A stretch of DNA of 64,000 bases from Mesorhizobium sp. B2-1-1 (lineage in GTDB: Bacteria; Pseudomonadota; Alphaproteobacteria; Rhizobiales; Rhizobiaceae): positions 5,277,501 to 5,341,500 of the forward strand of contig NZ_CP083954.1 of the NCBI RefSeq assembly GCF_006442975.2, written 5' to 3'. Both the position numbers and the translations under genes were made by a program. Each line of letters begins with the position of its first letter. Position 1 is the first letter of the stretch. The notes under the pieces were generated by a model. That model was given only the letters and a program-made list of their open reading frames with translations, searched no databases and had not been told where the DNA came from. Shown here piece after piece: positions 10,586-19,923 of the stretch.

Positions 10586-11911
10586 ATGAAATTCACCAGA
10601 CGTGACGTGATCCGCACGACGGCCGGCGCTGCTGCCGGCGTTTTGGGAAGCCGCTTCGCCGGCTCTCCGGCATTCGCCCAGGAGGGGCTGAAGTACAAGC
10701 CGGAGGACGGTGCGAAGCTCAGGCTGCTGCGCTGGTCGCCTTTCGTGCAGGGTGACGAGGACCAGTGGCTGAAAAACACCAAGCGGTTCACCGAAGCGAC
10801 GGGCGTGGAGGTACGTGTCGACAAGGAAAGCTGGGAAGACATTCGCCCCAAGGCAGCGGTCGCCGCCAATGTCGGTTCAGGTCCGGATCTGATGTTCGTC
10901 TGGTTCGACGACCCGCATCAGTATCCCGACAAGCTGCACGACGTGACGGAACTGGGCGAGTATCTGGGGTCGAAATATGGCGGCTGGCACGACGGACCAA
11001 AGCAATATGCGACCCGGGAAGGCAAATTCATCGGCCTGCCGCTCGCCACCATCGGAAATGCCATCGTCTATCGGGAAAGCTGGGTGAAAGAGGCCGGCTT
11101 TTCGGAGTTCCCCAAGGATACGAAAGGCTTCCTCGAACTTTGCAAGGCCCTGCAGGCGAAGGGGCATCCGGCCGGCTTCACGCACGGCCATGGTGTCGGC
11201 GACGGCAACAACTACGCGCACTGGCTGCTGTGGAGCCATGGCGGCCAGATGGTCGACGAGAGCGGCAAGGTGACGATCAACAGCCCCGAGACCCTCAAGG
11301 CGATCGAATACGCGCAGGAACTCTACAAGACTTTTATTCCAGGCACCGAAAGCTGGCTCGACGTCAACAACAATCGCGCCTTCCTGGCCGGCGAACTCAG
11401 TGTGATCGCCAATGGCATTTCCGCCTACAACACGGCCAAGATCAACAAGGACAATGATCCGAAGCTGGCGGAAATGGCCAAGGACATACGCACCACCAAC
11501 CTGCCGATCGGTCCTGTCGGCAAATCCGTCGAACTGTTCCAGGTGACCACAGCCGTCATCTTCGACTACACGCCCTACCCCAACGCGGCCAAAGCCTATC
11601 TGCAATTCATGTTCGAGGACCCGCAAATGCCAGATTGGATCACCTCCTCGGCGGGCTACTGCTGCCAGACGCTCAAGGCGTTCGACAACAATCCGGTGTG
11701 GACAGCCGATCCGAACAATGCCGCTTACGCCAAGGCTTCGGCGACGCTGCGGCCCAACGGCTATGCCGGGCCGCTTGGCTATGCCTCCGCGGCGACCATG
11801 GCCGACTATGTCCTGGTCGACATGTTCGCCAAGGCCGTCACGGGACAGGCCACGCCCCAGAAGGCAATGGAAGAGGCGGAAAAGCGCGCAAACCGGTATT
11901 ATCGCGTTTGA
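10586..11911 (+). CDS. Carbohydrate ABC binding protein, Tat-exported
   Basis: Periplasmic receptor of the CUT1 importer, 441 residues, extracellular-solute-binding family 1. The N-terminus has a twin-arginine signal (TRRDVIR) followed by a hydrophobic stretch and a cleavage-like AFAQ near residue 32, so export in folded form through Tat is likely. The mature chain has a large sugar-binding-protein fold with GLPLATIGNAIVYR in the hinge area. A good ribosome site (GGAGGAACGAGC) precedes the ATG. It lies between the ATPase and the two permeases. The sugar is not identifiable. Confidence 0.88.
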   Translation: MKFTRRDVIRTTAGAAAGVLGSRFAGSPAFAQEGLKYKPEDGAKLRLLRWSPFVQGDEDQWLKNTKRFTEATGVEVRVDKESWEDIRPKAAVAANVGSGPDLMFVWFDDPHQYPDKLHDVTELGEYLGSKYGGWHDGPKQYATREGKFIGLPLATIGNAIVYRESWVKEAGFSEFPKDTKGFLELCKALQAKGHPAGFTHGHGVGDGNNYAHWLLWSHGGQMVDESGKVTINSPETLKAIEYAQELYKTFIPGTESWLDVNNNRAFLAGELSVIANGISAYNTAKINKDNDPKLAEMAKDIRTTNLPIGPVGKSVELFQVTTAVIFDYTPYPNAAKAYLQFMFEDPQMPDWITSSAGYCCQTLKAFDNNPVWTADPNNAAYAKASATLRPNGYAGPLGYASAATMADYVLVDMFAKAVTGQATPQKAMEEAEKRANRYYRV

Positions 11912-12017
11912 TCCATGCCAGCTGAGCCTGGCGGCTCTGCCCCGCGCTATCCGACCCTCCGGAAGCGCAGGGCGGCCGCCAGGCCGATCAACGAGACCCT
12001 TGCAGGGAGCCCGCCCC

Positions 12018-12956
12018 ATGGCCGTGCCGTCCGTCGCCGCTCAGCCGCGTTCCTCGATGCTGTCGCGCCTGGCCGAGAGCAGGAACGCGCTTGGCTTCGG
12101 CTTCATGCTGCCGGCGGCGGCATTGCTGCTTGTCTTCCTGACCTATCCGCTTGGGCTCGGCGTCTGGCTCGGCTTCACCGATGCCCGCATCGGCCGTCCC
12201 GGCATCTTCATCGGCATCGAGAACTATGAATATCTGTGGAGCGACGCCGTTTTCTGGCTCTCCGTCTTCAATACCCTGCTCTACACCGTCAGCGCCTCGA
12301 TCCTGAAATTCGCGCTCGGCCTTTGGCTGGCGCTTATCCTCAATCAGAACCTTCCCTTCAAATCGTTCTTCCGCGCGATTGTCCTGCTGCCGTGGGTGGT
12401 GCCGACGGTGCTCTCGGCAATCGCCTTCTGGTGGATTTACGATTCGCAGTTCTCGATCCTGTCCTGGGCGCTCCAGCAGATGGGCCTGATCGACCATCGC
12501 ATCAATTTCCTCGGCGATCCGGAGAACGCGCGTGCTTCGGTGATCGCGGCCAATGTCTGGCGCGGCATCCCTTTCGTAGCCATCACGCTGCTTGCCGGCT
12601 TGCAGACAATCCCCCAATCGCTTTACGAGGCCGCCACGCTCGACGGCGCCAGCCGCTGGCAATTGTTTCGCCATGTGACGCTGCCGCTGCTCACCCCTAT
12701 CATCGCGATCACGATGACGTTCTCGGTGCTGTTCACCTTCACGGATTTCCAGCTGATCTATGTGCTGACCCGCGGCGGACCGGTAAATGCCACCCATCTG
12801 ATGGCGACGCTGTCGTTCCAGCGCGGCATTTCGGGCGGCCAGCTCGGCGAGGGCGCTGCGATCGCGGTCGCCATGATCCCATTCCTCCTTGCCGCAATCC
12901 TGTTCAGTTATTTCGGCTTGCAACGCCGTAAATGGCAGCAGGGGGGCGGAGACTGA
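12018..12956 (+). CDS. Carbohydrate ABC permease 1 (UgpA/MalF type)
   Basis: Inner-membrane subunit of the CUT1 importer, 312 residues with about six transmembrane segments. The ATPase-contacting loop reads YEAATLDGASRWQLFRHV near residue 205, the canonical EAA motif for this family. The start at 12018 is preceded by GGGAG at 12005-12009; the frame is open upstream, but those residues overlap the binding-protein gene. The second permease begins 2 bp after its stop. Confidence 0.9.
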   Translation: MAVPSVAAQPRSSMLSRLAESRNALGFGFMLPAAALLLVFLTYPLGLGVWLGFTDARIGRPGIFIGIENYEYLWSDAVFWLSVFNTLLYTVSASILKFALGLWLALILNQNLPFKSFFRAIVLLPWVVPTVLSAIAFWWIYDSQFSILSWALQQMGLIDHRINFLGDPENARASVIAANVWRGIPFVAITLLAGLQTIPQSLYEAATLDGASRWQLFRHVTLPLLTPIIAITMTFSVLFTFTDFQLIYVLTRGGPVNATHLMATLSFQRGISGGQLGEGAAIAVAMIPFLLAAILFSYFGLQRRKWQQGGGD

Positions 12957-12957
12957 C

Positions 12958-13851
12958 ATGGCTGCGACCAGGAAGACAAAACAGCCGCAGCTCGATGAAG
13001 GCGGCATGGGCTATTTGCAGAGCGTGCCGCGCCGTGTGGTGACGGTCTATCTCCCCCTGCTCGTGTTCGTCATCGTGCTCTTATTCCCGTTCTACTGGAT
13101 GACGATCACAGCGGTTAAGCCCAATGTCGAAATGACCGACTATGCCAATTTCAACCCGCTCTGGGTCGTGCATCCGACATTGGAGCACATCCGCTATCTT
13201 CTCTTCGAGACGTCCTATCCGGGCTGGCTGCTCAACACGATCATCATTTCGACCGCCGCCACTTTCCTGTCGCTGGTGGCGTCGGTTTTCGCGGCCTATG
13301 CGATCGAGCGGCTGCGGTTCTCCGGGGCACGGCAGGTCGGCCTCGCGGTGTTCCTCGCCTATCTCGTGCCGCCCTCGATACTGTTCATCCCCTTGTCGGT
13401 GATGGTGTTCAACCTCGGGCTTTACGACACACCCTTCGCGCTCATCCTCACCTACCCGACCTTCCTGATCCCCTTCTGCACCTGGCTGCTGATGGGTTAC
13501 TTCCGCTCCATCCCCTTTGAACTGGAAGAATGCGCGCTCATAGACGGGGCAAGCCGCTGGCAGATCCTGAGCAAGATCGTGCTGCCCCTGTCGGTGCCAG
13601 GCCTGATCTCGGCGGGCATATTCGCATTCACCCTGTCATGGAACGAGTTCATCTATGCCTTGACGTTCATCCAGTCGTCCGAAAACAAGACCGTGCCGGT
13701 CGGGGTGCTCACCGAACTCGTCCGCTCCGACGTCTATGAGTGGGGTGCCCTGATGGCGGGCGCGCTGATCGGATCCCTGCCGGTCGTCGTGCTTTACTCG
13801 TTCTTCGTCGAGCACTATGTCTCCTCGATGACCGGCGCGGTGAAGGAATAG
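12958..13851 (+). CDS. Carbohydrate ABC permease 2 (UgpE/MalG type)
   Basis: Second membrane subunit of the CUT1 importer, 297 residues. EAA loop EECALIDGASRWQILSKIV is near residue 194 and the C-terminus has the MalG-like LSWNEFIYALTF. A polar N-terminal tail of about 25 residues precedes the first membrane segment. The last gene of the operon; a hairpin overlaps its stop codon and a convergent gene follows 38 bp later. Confidence 0.9.
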   Translation: MAATRKTKQPQLDEGGMGYLQSVPRRVVTVYLPLLVFVIVLLFPFYWMTITAVKPNVEMTDYANFNPLWVVHPTLEHIRYLLFETSYPGWLLNTIIISTAATFLSLVASVFAAYAIERLRFSGARQVGLAVFLAYLVPPSILFIPLSVMVFNLGLYDTPFALILTYPTFLIPFCTWLLMGYFRSIPFELEECALIDGASRWQILSKIVLPLSVPGLISAGIFAFTLSWNEFIYALTFIQSSENKTVPVGVLTELVRSDVYEWGALMAGALIGSLPVVVLYSFFVEHYVSSMTGAVKE

Positions 13852-13878
13852 CGCCGCCCCGATGCCGCGGGCGCTTTT
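13850..13878. terminator. Probable terminator between convergent genes
   Basis: AGCGCC (13850-13855) pairs with GGCGCT (13870-13875) and TTTT follows, starting at the stop codon of the CUT1 operon and ending 12 bp before the stop of the oppositely read enolase gene. The stem is only 6 bp and very GC-rich. Position and T-tract support a rho-independent terminator for the + strand. Confidence 0.4.
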
Positions 13879-13889
13879 CCTGGAATGCC

Positions 13890-15008
13890 CTAGCCCAGGC
13901 TTTTGCCGTAGCGGGCAAAGCTTTCGGCCAGGACGGTCGTGCTCGCACCGGCCCGTTCGGGCCGTTTGTAGATGCCGCCTTCGACGCGGATCGGCTCCTC
14001 GAAGTGATCCTTGATCCAGGGGATGTATTCGAGGATCGTCGATGCAGGATGCCAGTAGCTCAGATGCACATGCACCTGGCTCATCTCCCCTGCATGCGGA
14101 ACGACGGGAAGCCGATGCGCCAGTGCCAGGTCCGCGACCTGGATGTATTCCGTTATTCCTCCGAGCCGCGTGACGTCCGGCTGGACGTAGGCGACGGCTC
14201 CTGCATCGACGAAGGAGCGGAACGCGTCGATGGTGTAGAGCTGCTCGCCGAGCGCGATCGGGATCGATGTATTGCGCGCGAGCGTGGCGTGGCTGGCGAC
14301 ATCGTCATACCAGAGCGGCTCCTCGAACCAGTAGATATCGAGGTCGCGCGCCAGCGCGCAGAACCGCTGGCAGGTCGGAAGATCCCACTTGCCGTTGCCG
14401 TCGATTGCGATCCGGATCCTTGATCCGACACGTTTGCGCACAGCCGCCAGGCGCTCGACGTCGACATTTGGGTCGTCATGGCCGACCTTGATCTTGATGC
14501 GTGTGAATCCATCCTCCTCGACGGCTTTCGCGGAGCCGCGCAGCAACGTGTCCAGGTCGAACGAAATCCAGCCGATATCGGTATTGTAAGCCTCCAGGGC
14601 ATCGGTGCGCGCGCCGCCGAGATAACTCCACAGCGGCAGGCCCGCCCATTTCGCCTTCAGATCCCACAGCGCGATATCGATTGCAGCCAGCGCCAGATGC
14701 GTGATGCCGGCCCGACCGACCCATTGAAGCGAAGGATGGCGCGCAAGCCTGGTCCATAGGCGCTGATGATCCGAGGCGTCTTCGCCTACCAGAAGCGGCG
14801 CGTAACACTCGCCGATGCAGGACGTTATCAGCCGGTCGGCGGCCAGATGGGCATGCGTGCCGGTGAAGCCATAACCTTCCAGCCCGTCCGTGGTGACGAT
14901 CTTGGCACCCACGACACCCCAATGGGTGATGCTGTGGGTCGAGTCCGAAATGGAGTCCGAGGTGAGTGGAAGATGGAGAATGAACGGGCGGACGGAGGCG
15001 ATTTTCAT
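13890..15008 (-). CDS. Mandelate racemase/muconate lactonizing-type enolase superfamily enzyme 1
   Basis: Probable sugar-acid dehydratase of the enolase superfamily, 372 residues, (beta/alpha)7-beta barrel with N-terminal capping domain. Catalytic and metal residues are in order: KxK in TRIKIKV near residue 170, metal ligands in AIDGNG near 201, WFEEPL near 228 and ALGEQ near 253, then a His in VVPHAGE. This is the MR-subgroup pattern for Mg-assisted abstraction of the alpha proton of a carboxylate. AAGGG at 15016-15020 on the - strand supports this start. It is co-directional with the importer ATPase upstream. The substrate is not known; aldonates and aldarates are typical. Confidence 0.85.
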   Translation of the reverse strand: MKIASVRPFILHLPLTSDSISDSTHSITHWGVVGAKIVTTDGLEGYGFTGTHAHLAADRLITSCIGECYAPLLVGEDASDHQRLWTRLARHPSLQWVGRAGITHLALAAIDIALWDLKAKWAGLPLWSYLGGARTDALEAYNTDIGWISFDLDTLLRGSAKAVEEDGFTRIKIKVGHDDPNVDVERLAAVRKRVGSRIRIAIDGNGKWDLPTCQRFCALARDLDIYWFEEPLWYDDVASHATLARNTSIPIALGEQLYTIDAFRSFVDAGAVAYVQPDVTRLGGITEYIQVADLALAHRLPVVPHAGEMSQVHVHLSYWHPASTILEYIPWIKDHFEEPIRVEGGIYKRPERAGASTTVLAESFARYGKSLG

Positions 15009-15035
15009 CTATGACCCTTGGCGGATATGAATTTG

Positions 15036-15782
15036 TCAATGAAGGAGCTGCGAGAGGAATTCGCGTGCACGCTGATGCTTCGGGGCTGCGAAGAAGTCCT
15101 TCGGCGTGGCCTCCTCGAGTATCCGGCCCTTGTCCATGAAGACGACCCGGTCGGCCACCTGGCTGGCGAAGCCCATTTCATGCGTCACACAGATCATCGT
15201 CATGCCTTCGGAGGCCAGCGAGACCATGGTGTCGAGCACTTCCTTGACCATTTCCGGATCGAGAGCCGAGGTCGGTTCATCGAAGAGCATGATCCTGGGT
15301 TGCATGCAGAGCGCTCGGGCGATCGCGACGCGCTGCTGCTGACCGCCGGAAAGCTGGGACGGATACTTGTCCGCCTGATCTGCGATCCGAACCTTTTGCA
15401 ACATCTCCAGCGCTCTCTCCGAAGCGTCCTTGCGGGATTTTCCGAGCACGCGGACCGGCGCCAGCGTACAATTCTCGATTACCTTGAGATGCGGGAAGAG
15501 GTTGAACTGCTGGAACACCATGCCGATGTCCCGGCGCGGAACCATACGTCCATGGGACTTCTCGACCAGCGGTTTTCCGTCGATTTCCACCGAGCCTTGC
15601 TGGAGGTCTTCCAAGCCGTTGATGCAGCGGATCAAGGTCGACTTGCCTGAGCCCGACGGCCCGCAGACGACGATCTTTTCGCCCTTCGCCACCTCAAGGC
15701 TGACGTGATCGAGCGCCTGAAACCCGCCGAACATCTTCACCGCGTCGCGCAGTTTCACAAAGGCGCTGCCGTTGGCGTCCAT
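15036..15782 (-). CDS. Polar amino acid-type ABC ATPase (GlnQ/HisP type)
   Basis: ATPase of a PAAT-family importer, 248 residues. Walker [10 protein letters not shown], signature [15 protein letters not shown] and Walker B IMLFDEP are all present, with the GlnQ hallmark [16 protein letters not shown]. An excellent ribosome site (AAGGAGGAG) precedes the ATG at 15782. The two permeases and binding protein of the same importer lie on the other strand across a shared promoter region with the regulator, so one importer is encoded by two divergent transcripts. Context makes a sugar acid rather than an amino acid a plausible cargo. Confidence 0.88.
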   Translation of the reverse strand: MDANGSAFVKLRDAVKMFGGFQALDHVSLEVAKGEKIVVCGPSGSGKSTLIRCINGLEDLQQGSVEIDGKPLVEKSHGRMVPRRDIGMVFQQFNLFPHLKVIENCTLAPVRVLGKSRKDASERALEMLQKVRIADQADKYPSQLSGGQQQRVAIARALCMQPRIMLFDEPTSALDPEMVKEVLDTMVSLASEGMTMICVTHEMGFASQVADRVVFMDKGRILEEATPKDFFAAPKHQRAREFLSQLLH

Positions 15783-15830
15783 GAACTCCTCCTTGTTGCG
15801 AGGTTGGCTTGTAACCCGAAAGATCGAAAT

Positions 15831-15863
15831 CGGAAAATAAAAAATTTTCTATTTTTAATTTTT
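15831..15863. promoter_or_regulatory. AT-rich divergent promoter/operator region
   Basis: In a GC-rich neighbourhood this short stretch is almost entirely A and T. It contains AAAAATT and AATTTTT as an inverted pair around a 10-nt spacer. It lies between the divergent importer ATPase (15782) and GntR-type regulator (15902) genes. It is the natural place for both promoters and for binding of the regulator. No exact operator can be assigned from one sequence. Confidence 0.35.
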
Positions 15864-15901
15864 CTGTTGCGCCGAACCGGAACCTGACCGATGCTTGGGC
15901 C

Positions 15902-16585
15902 ATGAGCATGATCAAGACAACATTGGCCGAGCAGGCCTACCGGGAGCTGCGGTCGCGGATCGTCGGCGGCAGGCTGGCAGGCGGGCAACGCCTGTTGCCT
16001 AACGAATTGGCGGCGGAACTGGGCATCAGTCCCACGCCTGTCAAGGAAGCCTGCCTGCGGCTGGAGGCGGACGGGCTTCTCGTCAATTCCTCGCGGCGCG
16101 GCATGGTGGTCCGCAGCTTCAACGAGGAAGCCGTCGAGGAATTATACGCGGCCAGGACACTGCTCGAGAAAGGGGCCGTGGAAGCAGCCTTCGACGCAGG
16201 ACGGCTCGATGAGGCGCTGCGGGCGAAGCTCCAGGACAGCCTCGAAAACCACAGGCGCTTCGCCAAAGGGTCGTCGCTCGACGATCTGGCGAAGGCGCTC
16301 TCCCATGACCGGGCCTTCCACAGTTCGCTCGTCGGCGCCGCGGGGATACCGATGATCTCCGAGGTCCACTCCCGCATTGTCGGCCAGACGCATACGGTCT
16401 TCGTCTCGATTCCAGGCGATTACAGCCGCTCGGTCGAGGAGCACCAGGATATTCTCGATGCCATCGTCGCCGGCAAGAAGAGCCAAATCCTCGCGGCGCT
16501 TCAGCGACATCTCGAGAGAAGCCGGCAGAACACCTTGCGCCAGGTAAAAGTCCTTGCGCGAGCGATCGAACCGAACCTTGTTTAA
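15902..16585 (+). CDS. GntR family transcriptional regulator with FCD domain
   Basis: Likely ligand-responsive repressor of this catabolic cluster. The N-terminal 70 residues form a winged helix (AYRELRSRIVGGRLAGG, then ELGISPTPVKEACLRLE as recognition helix region); the remainder is an all-helical FCD domain, which in characterised members binds carboxylic acids, often with a metal. Length 227 is normal. The gene is divergent from the ATPase and co-directional with the permeases 15 bp downstream, so it probably controls both transcripts. Confidence 0.88.
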   Translation: MSMIKTTLAEQAYRELRSRIVGGRLAGGQRLLPNELAAELGISPTPVKEACLRLEADGLLVNSSRRGMVVRSFNEEAVEELYAARTLLEKGAVEAAFDAGRLDEALRAKLQDSLENHRRFAKGSSLDDLAKALSHDRAFHSSLVGAAGIPMISEVHSRIVGQTHTVFVSIPGDYSRSVEEHQDILDAIVAGKKSQILAALQRHLERSRQNTLRQVKVLARAIEPNLV

Positions 16586-16600
16586 AGACCGGGGACGAGT

Positions 16601-17272
16601 GTGGAGTACCTAGATTTTTCCGGGACATTCGCGCGCGGCGACCTGTTCGTGCACGCCGCCATGCTGACCGTCGGCCTGTCGGCCGCCGCGCTGGTACTGG
16701 GCATGTGCGTCGGCATCATCGGCGCCCTGATGAGACTTTCGAGTTCGAAAGTCCTCTCCTCAATCGCGGCCGCCTATGTGGAAATCATCCGAAACACGCC
16801 GTTTCTGGTGCAGATCTACATCGTCTATTTCGGCCTGCCCTCGGTCGGCATTCGCATTTCCGAAGTGACGGCGGCCATCCTCTCCCTGACGCTCTACGCG
16901 GGCGCCTATATCACCGAGATCGTCCGTGCCGGCATCCAGACGATCGGCAAGGGGCAGCGGGAGGCGGCGCACACGCTTGGCATGTCACCGTATCTCACCT
17001 TCCGCTATGTCGTTCTGCTGCCGGCGATTTCAGCGATCTTTCCGGCACTGACCAGCCAGTTCATCCTGATCATGCTGGCCTCCAGCGTCGTTTCGGTCAT
17101 CTCCGTCCCGGAACTGACCGGCGTCGCCAATGATGTGCAGGGCCTGACCTTCCGCAGCCTGGAAGCCTATCTCGTGGTCGCGGCCATCTACCTTGTCCTG
17201 ACGGCTGCATTCAAAGGCGTCTTCAAACTGATTGACCGTGCCCTCTTCTCCTTCCGCTTTGCAGGGCGATGA
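16601..17272 (+). CDS. Polar amino acid-type ABC permease 1
   Basis: HisM/GlnP-type inner-membrane subunit, 223 residues. Typical motifs are EIIRNTPFLVQIYIVYFGLP near residue 62 and the EAA loop REAAHTLGMSPYLTFRYV near 124. A GTG start at 16601 is preceded by GGGGAC. It overlaps the second permease by 4 bp (ATGA). Pairs with the ATPase encoded divergently at 15782. Confidence 0.88.
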   Translation: MEYLDFSGTFARGDLFVHAAMLTVGLSAAALVLGMCVGIIGALMRLSSSKVLSSIAAAYVEIIRNTPFLVQIYIVYFGLPSVGIRISEVTAAILSLTLYAGAYITEIVRAGIQTIGKGQREAAHTLGMSPYLTFRYVVLLPAISAIFPALTSQFILIMLASSVVSVISVPELTGVANDVQGLTFRSLEAYLVVAAIYLVLTAAFKGVFKLIDRALFSFRFAGR

Positions 17273-17928
17273 CGATGTTCCAGACATTCAACCTCCATCA
17301 TGTCGGGTTTCTGCTGCAATGTGCGACGTGGACGGTCGTCCTCTCGGGAATTGCGCTTGCAGGCGGGGCCATCGGCGGATCGATTATCGCCCTCATGCGC
17401 CTCTCCCGTTTCGCCTGGCTGCGCTGGATCGCACAGGCCTATATCTATGTCATCCAGGGAACGCCCCTGCTCGTCATTCTCTTCATCGCCTATTTCGGCG
17501 TCGCCAATCTCGGCTATGACCTTCCGGCGATCTACGCGGCCGGCCTTGGATTTACGCTCTACAGCAGCGCGTTCCTCGGCGAGATCTGGCGCGGGTCGAT
17601 CCAGTCGATCAACAAGGGGCAATGGGAAGCGTCGTTCGTGCTGGCGCTTGGCTGGCGGCACACGATGACCGACGTCATCATCCCGCAGGCGCTTCGCGTC
17701 GCCATTCCTCCGACGGTCGGCTTCTCCGTTCAGGTCGTCAAGAACACCGCGCTTGCTTCGGTCGTCGGCTTCATCGAACTGACGAGAGCAGGACAGATCG
17801 TCTCCAGCGCCACGTTCCAGCCGCTGCCCGTCTATCTGACGGTCGCGGCCATCTACTTCGGCATCTGCTCCATACTGTCCCATGCCAGCCGCCGCCTGGA
17901 GTGCCGCCTGCACCAGGCAGCCAACTGA
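17269..17928 (+). CDS. Polar amino acid-type ABC permease 2
   Basis: Second channel subunit, 219 residues. It has YVIQGTPLLVILFIAYFG near residue 58 and an EAA loop (WEASFVLALGWRHTMTDVI) with VVKNTALASVVGFIELTRAG after it, all typical of PAAT permeases. The ATG at 17269 lies within the ATGA overlap with permease 1, suggesting coupled translation. Confidence 0.88.
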   Translation: MTMFQTFNLHHVGFLLQCATWTVVLSGIALAGGAIGGSIIALMRLSRFAWLRWIAQAYIYVIQGTPLLVILFIAYFGVANLGYDLPAIYAAGLGFTLYSSAFLGEIWRGSIQSINKGQWEASFVLALGWRHTMTDVIIPQALRVAIPPTVGFSVQVVKNTALASVVGFIELTRAGQIVSSATFQPLPVYLTVAAIYFGICSILSHASRRLECRLHQAAN

Positions 17929-17962
17929 AGATCCGGTTCATCACACCAGGGAGGAAAGTATC

Positions 17963-18739
17963 ATGCTATTGAAGAGACTTGCTGTCGGGCTCGCCGCCAT
18001 GCTGGCGATGATATTGCCCGCGAAGGCCGAGAGCACGCTGGACGCCATCGTACAGCGCGGCACCATCAATGTCGGCGTGGGCCTTGGAACGCCGCCTTAT
18101 GGCCTGATGGACAGCAGCATGCAGCCCGCCGGCTATGACGTGTCCGTAGCAAAGGCAATCGCCCGCGATCTCGGCGTCAAGGTCAACATCGTCGACACGA
18201 CGGCAGCCAACCGCATCCCGAACCTGACTTCGGGCAAGCTCGACATCGTGATCTATTCGTTCTCGATCACCGCCGAGCGCGCCAAGGCCATCGCGTTCAC
18301 CAACACGTACTATGTCGACCAGCAGGTCTATGTCGGTCCCGCCGACCAGCCGATCACCAAGATCGAGGATCTGGCGGGCAGGAAGATCGGCGTGACGCGG
18401 GCCAGCACGAACGACATCGTCATGACCAAAAAGGCCGTCGAAGGCGCACAGATCCAGCGCTATGACGATGACGCGTCGACATCCCAGGCGCTGTTCGCAG
18501 GCCAGGTCGAAGGCATCGTGACCAGCGGCGCGCTTGCCCGCGCCGTCGAGGAGCACGATCCTAACCTCAAGAAGCAGTTCGTTGTGGCGCAGGCGCCGAT
18601 GGGCATAGGCCTGCGCCGCAACGACCCGGACTTCCTGCACTGGCTGAACACGGAGCTCTTCATGCTTCAGTCGACAGGTGAGCTGCAGGCCCTGCAGAAA
18701 AAATGGATGGGTGTCGAAGTCGACCTGCCCCGCTTCTGA
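17963..18739 (+). CDS. Polar amino acid-type ABC binding protein (SBP family 3)
   Basis: Periplasmic receptor, 258 residues, with a short Sec signal peptide ending at AKAES. The mature opening TLDAIVQRGTINVGVGLGTP and the later YDVSVAKAIARDLG match the family-3 binding-protein fold used by amino acid and opine importers. The ATG at 17963 follows GGGAGGAAAG; the open frame further upstream overlaps the permease gene and is rejected. A strong hairpin follows the stop. Because the surrounding genes act on sugar acids, the ligand may be an acidic sugar; this is inference. Confidence 0.87.
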   Translation: MLLKRLAVGLAAMLAMILPAKAESTLDAIVQRGTINVGVGLGTPPYGLMDSSMQPAGYDVSVAKAIARDLGVKVNIVDTTAANRIPNLTSGKLDIVIYSFSITAERAKAIAFTNTYYVDQQVYVGPADQPITKIEDLAGRKIGVTRASTNDIVMTKKAVEGAQIQRYDDDASTSQALFAGQVEGIVTSGALARAVEEHDPNLKKQFVVAQAPMGIGLRRNDPDFLHWLNTELFMLQSTGELQALQKKWMGVEVDLPRF

Positions 18740-18746
18740 GAATGAC

Positions 18747-18771
18747 TGGATCCGGGACTCCCCCGGATCCA
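18747..18771 (+). promoter_or_regulatory. 10-bp perfect hairpin after the binding-protein gene
   Basis: TGGATCCGGG and CCCGGATCCA are exact reverse complements around a 5-nt loop, 8 bp after the stop of the binding-protein gene. No T-tract follows. Such intercistronic hairpins commonly protect the upstream mRNA or attenuate read-through, giving more binding protein than catabolic enzymes. The role is inferred. Confidence 0.5.
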
Positions 18772-18808
18772 CACATGCCGCTGCGATCGGTTTATCGAAG
18801 GTTTTTCC

Positions 18809-19918
18809 ATGAAAATCACGGATGTGAAGGTGCGCTGCTGCCAGCGCAAACCAGGCGATTTTGCCGCCAGCGCGTTTCGAACCGGGGATTTCGCGAAGTT
18901 CGAATTTCTCACCGTCACCATGATGACGGACACCGGGCTCGAGGCAACCGCCTTCGGGTTCGCCGGTCGTTCGGCGGCGGGCGCCGGCAGGCTGATTGCC
19001 GACACGCTGCGTCCGTTCTTCATCGGCCGTGACCCGCTCGACCGGGAAAAGGCATGGCACGATTTCCGGGTGGCCGACCGCTGGTGGGGCCACTTGCCGA
19101 TCTATGCCTACGGACCATTCGACACCTGCCTCTGGCTGCTGTCGGCCACCGCCGCCGGGCAGCCTCTCTACAAATATCTCGGAGCCTTCCGCGAACGCGT
19201 GCCGGTCTATGGCAGCTCGATGATCCTGTCGGGGCCGCAGGACTATGTGAAAGAGGCGCTGCGCGCCAGGGCCGAAGGGTTGCGGGCCTACAAGCTCCAT
19301 ACACCCGGTCTCGATCTCGACTACGATATCGACGTCCATCGCCAGGTCCGCGCCGCCGTCGGGCCGGATTTCACGCTGATGTCGGATCCGGTCTCGATGT
19401 TCAATCTCGAGCAGTCGATCCGCTTCGGCCGCGAGCTGGAAAGGCTCGACTTCTACTGGCTGGAAGAGCCTTTATACGACGAGGACGTTCATTCGCTGCG
19501 GGAGCTCGCACGCACGCTCGAAATCCCGCTCGTCGGGACAGAAGTCCTTGCGAAGCACCCTTACAGCATCGCCGAATGCATCTCGACGCGTGTCGTCGAT
19601 CGCGTCCGGGCAGACGTTTCCTGGACGGGCGGCGTCACGGGCGTCATGAAGACGGCCCGCCTCGCCGAAGCCTTCGGCGTCAATTGCGAGATCCATACCG
19701 CCATCTTCCACCCGATGGAGATCGTCAACCTGCATTGCGCCGCGGCGATCAAGAACTGCGACTTCTTCGAAGTGCTCTATCCAATGGAGAACTTCGCCTT
19801 CGGCCTCAAGCAGCCGCTGCCGATCAAGGACGGCTACGCCGCGCCGCCGTCAGCCCCCGGCCTCGGGGTCGAGATCGACTGGGATGCCATCGACAACAGC
19901 ACGATCTGTGAGGCCTGA
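18809..19918 (+). CDS. Enolase superfamily enzyme 2 (MR/MLE type)
   Basis: Second sugar-acid dehydratase candidate, 369 residues, different from the enzyme at 13890. Metal-binding residues are visible in LMSDPV near residue 191, YWLEEPL near 218 and VGTEVLA near 244, with a late His in CEIHTAIFH. The usual KxK at the second barrel strand is KxH here (AYKLHTPG near 155), so the acid/base pair differs from classic members. It starts 69 bp after the binding-protein gene, past the hairpin, and is followed at 5 bp by an alcohol dehydrogenase. Confidence 0.83.
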   Translation: MKITDVKVRCCQRKPGDFAASAFRTGDFAKFEFLTVTMMTDTGLEATAFGFAGRSAAGAGRLIADTLRPFFIGRDPLDREKAWHDFRVADRWWGHLPIYAYGPFDTCLWLLSATAAGQPLYKYLGAFRERVPVYGSSMILSGPQDYVKEALRARAEGLRAYKLHTPGLDLDYDIDVHRQVRAAVGPDFTLMSDPVSMFNLEQSIRFGRELERLDFYWLEEPLYDEDVHSLRELARTLEIPLVGTEVLAKHPYSIAECISTRVVDRVRADVSWTGGVTGVMKTARLAEAFGVNCEIHTAIFHPMEIVNLHCAAAIKNCDFFEVLYPMENFAFGLKQPLPIKDGYAAPPSAPGLGVEIDWDAIDNSTICEA

Positions 19919-19923
19919 GCGCC

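Noticed and set aside
10877..12019. 380-codon open frame on the - strand
   Set aside because: Antisense to the Tat-exported sugar-binding protein.
17966..19339. 457-codon open frame on the - strand
   Set aside because: Antisense to the binding protein and enolase genes; no recognisable domain or ribosome site.
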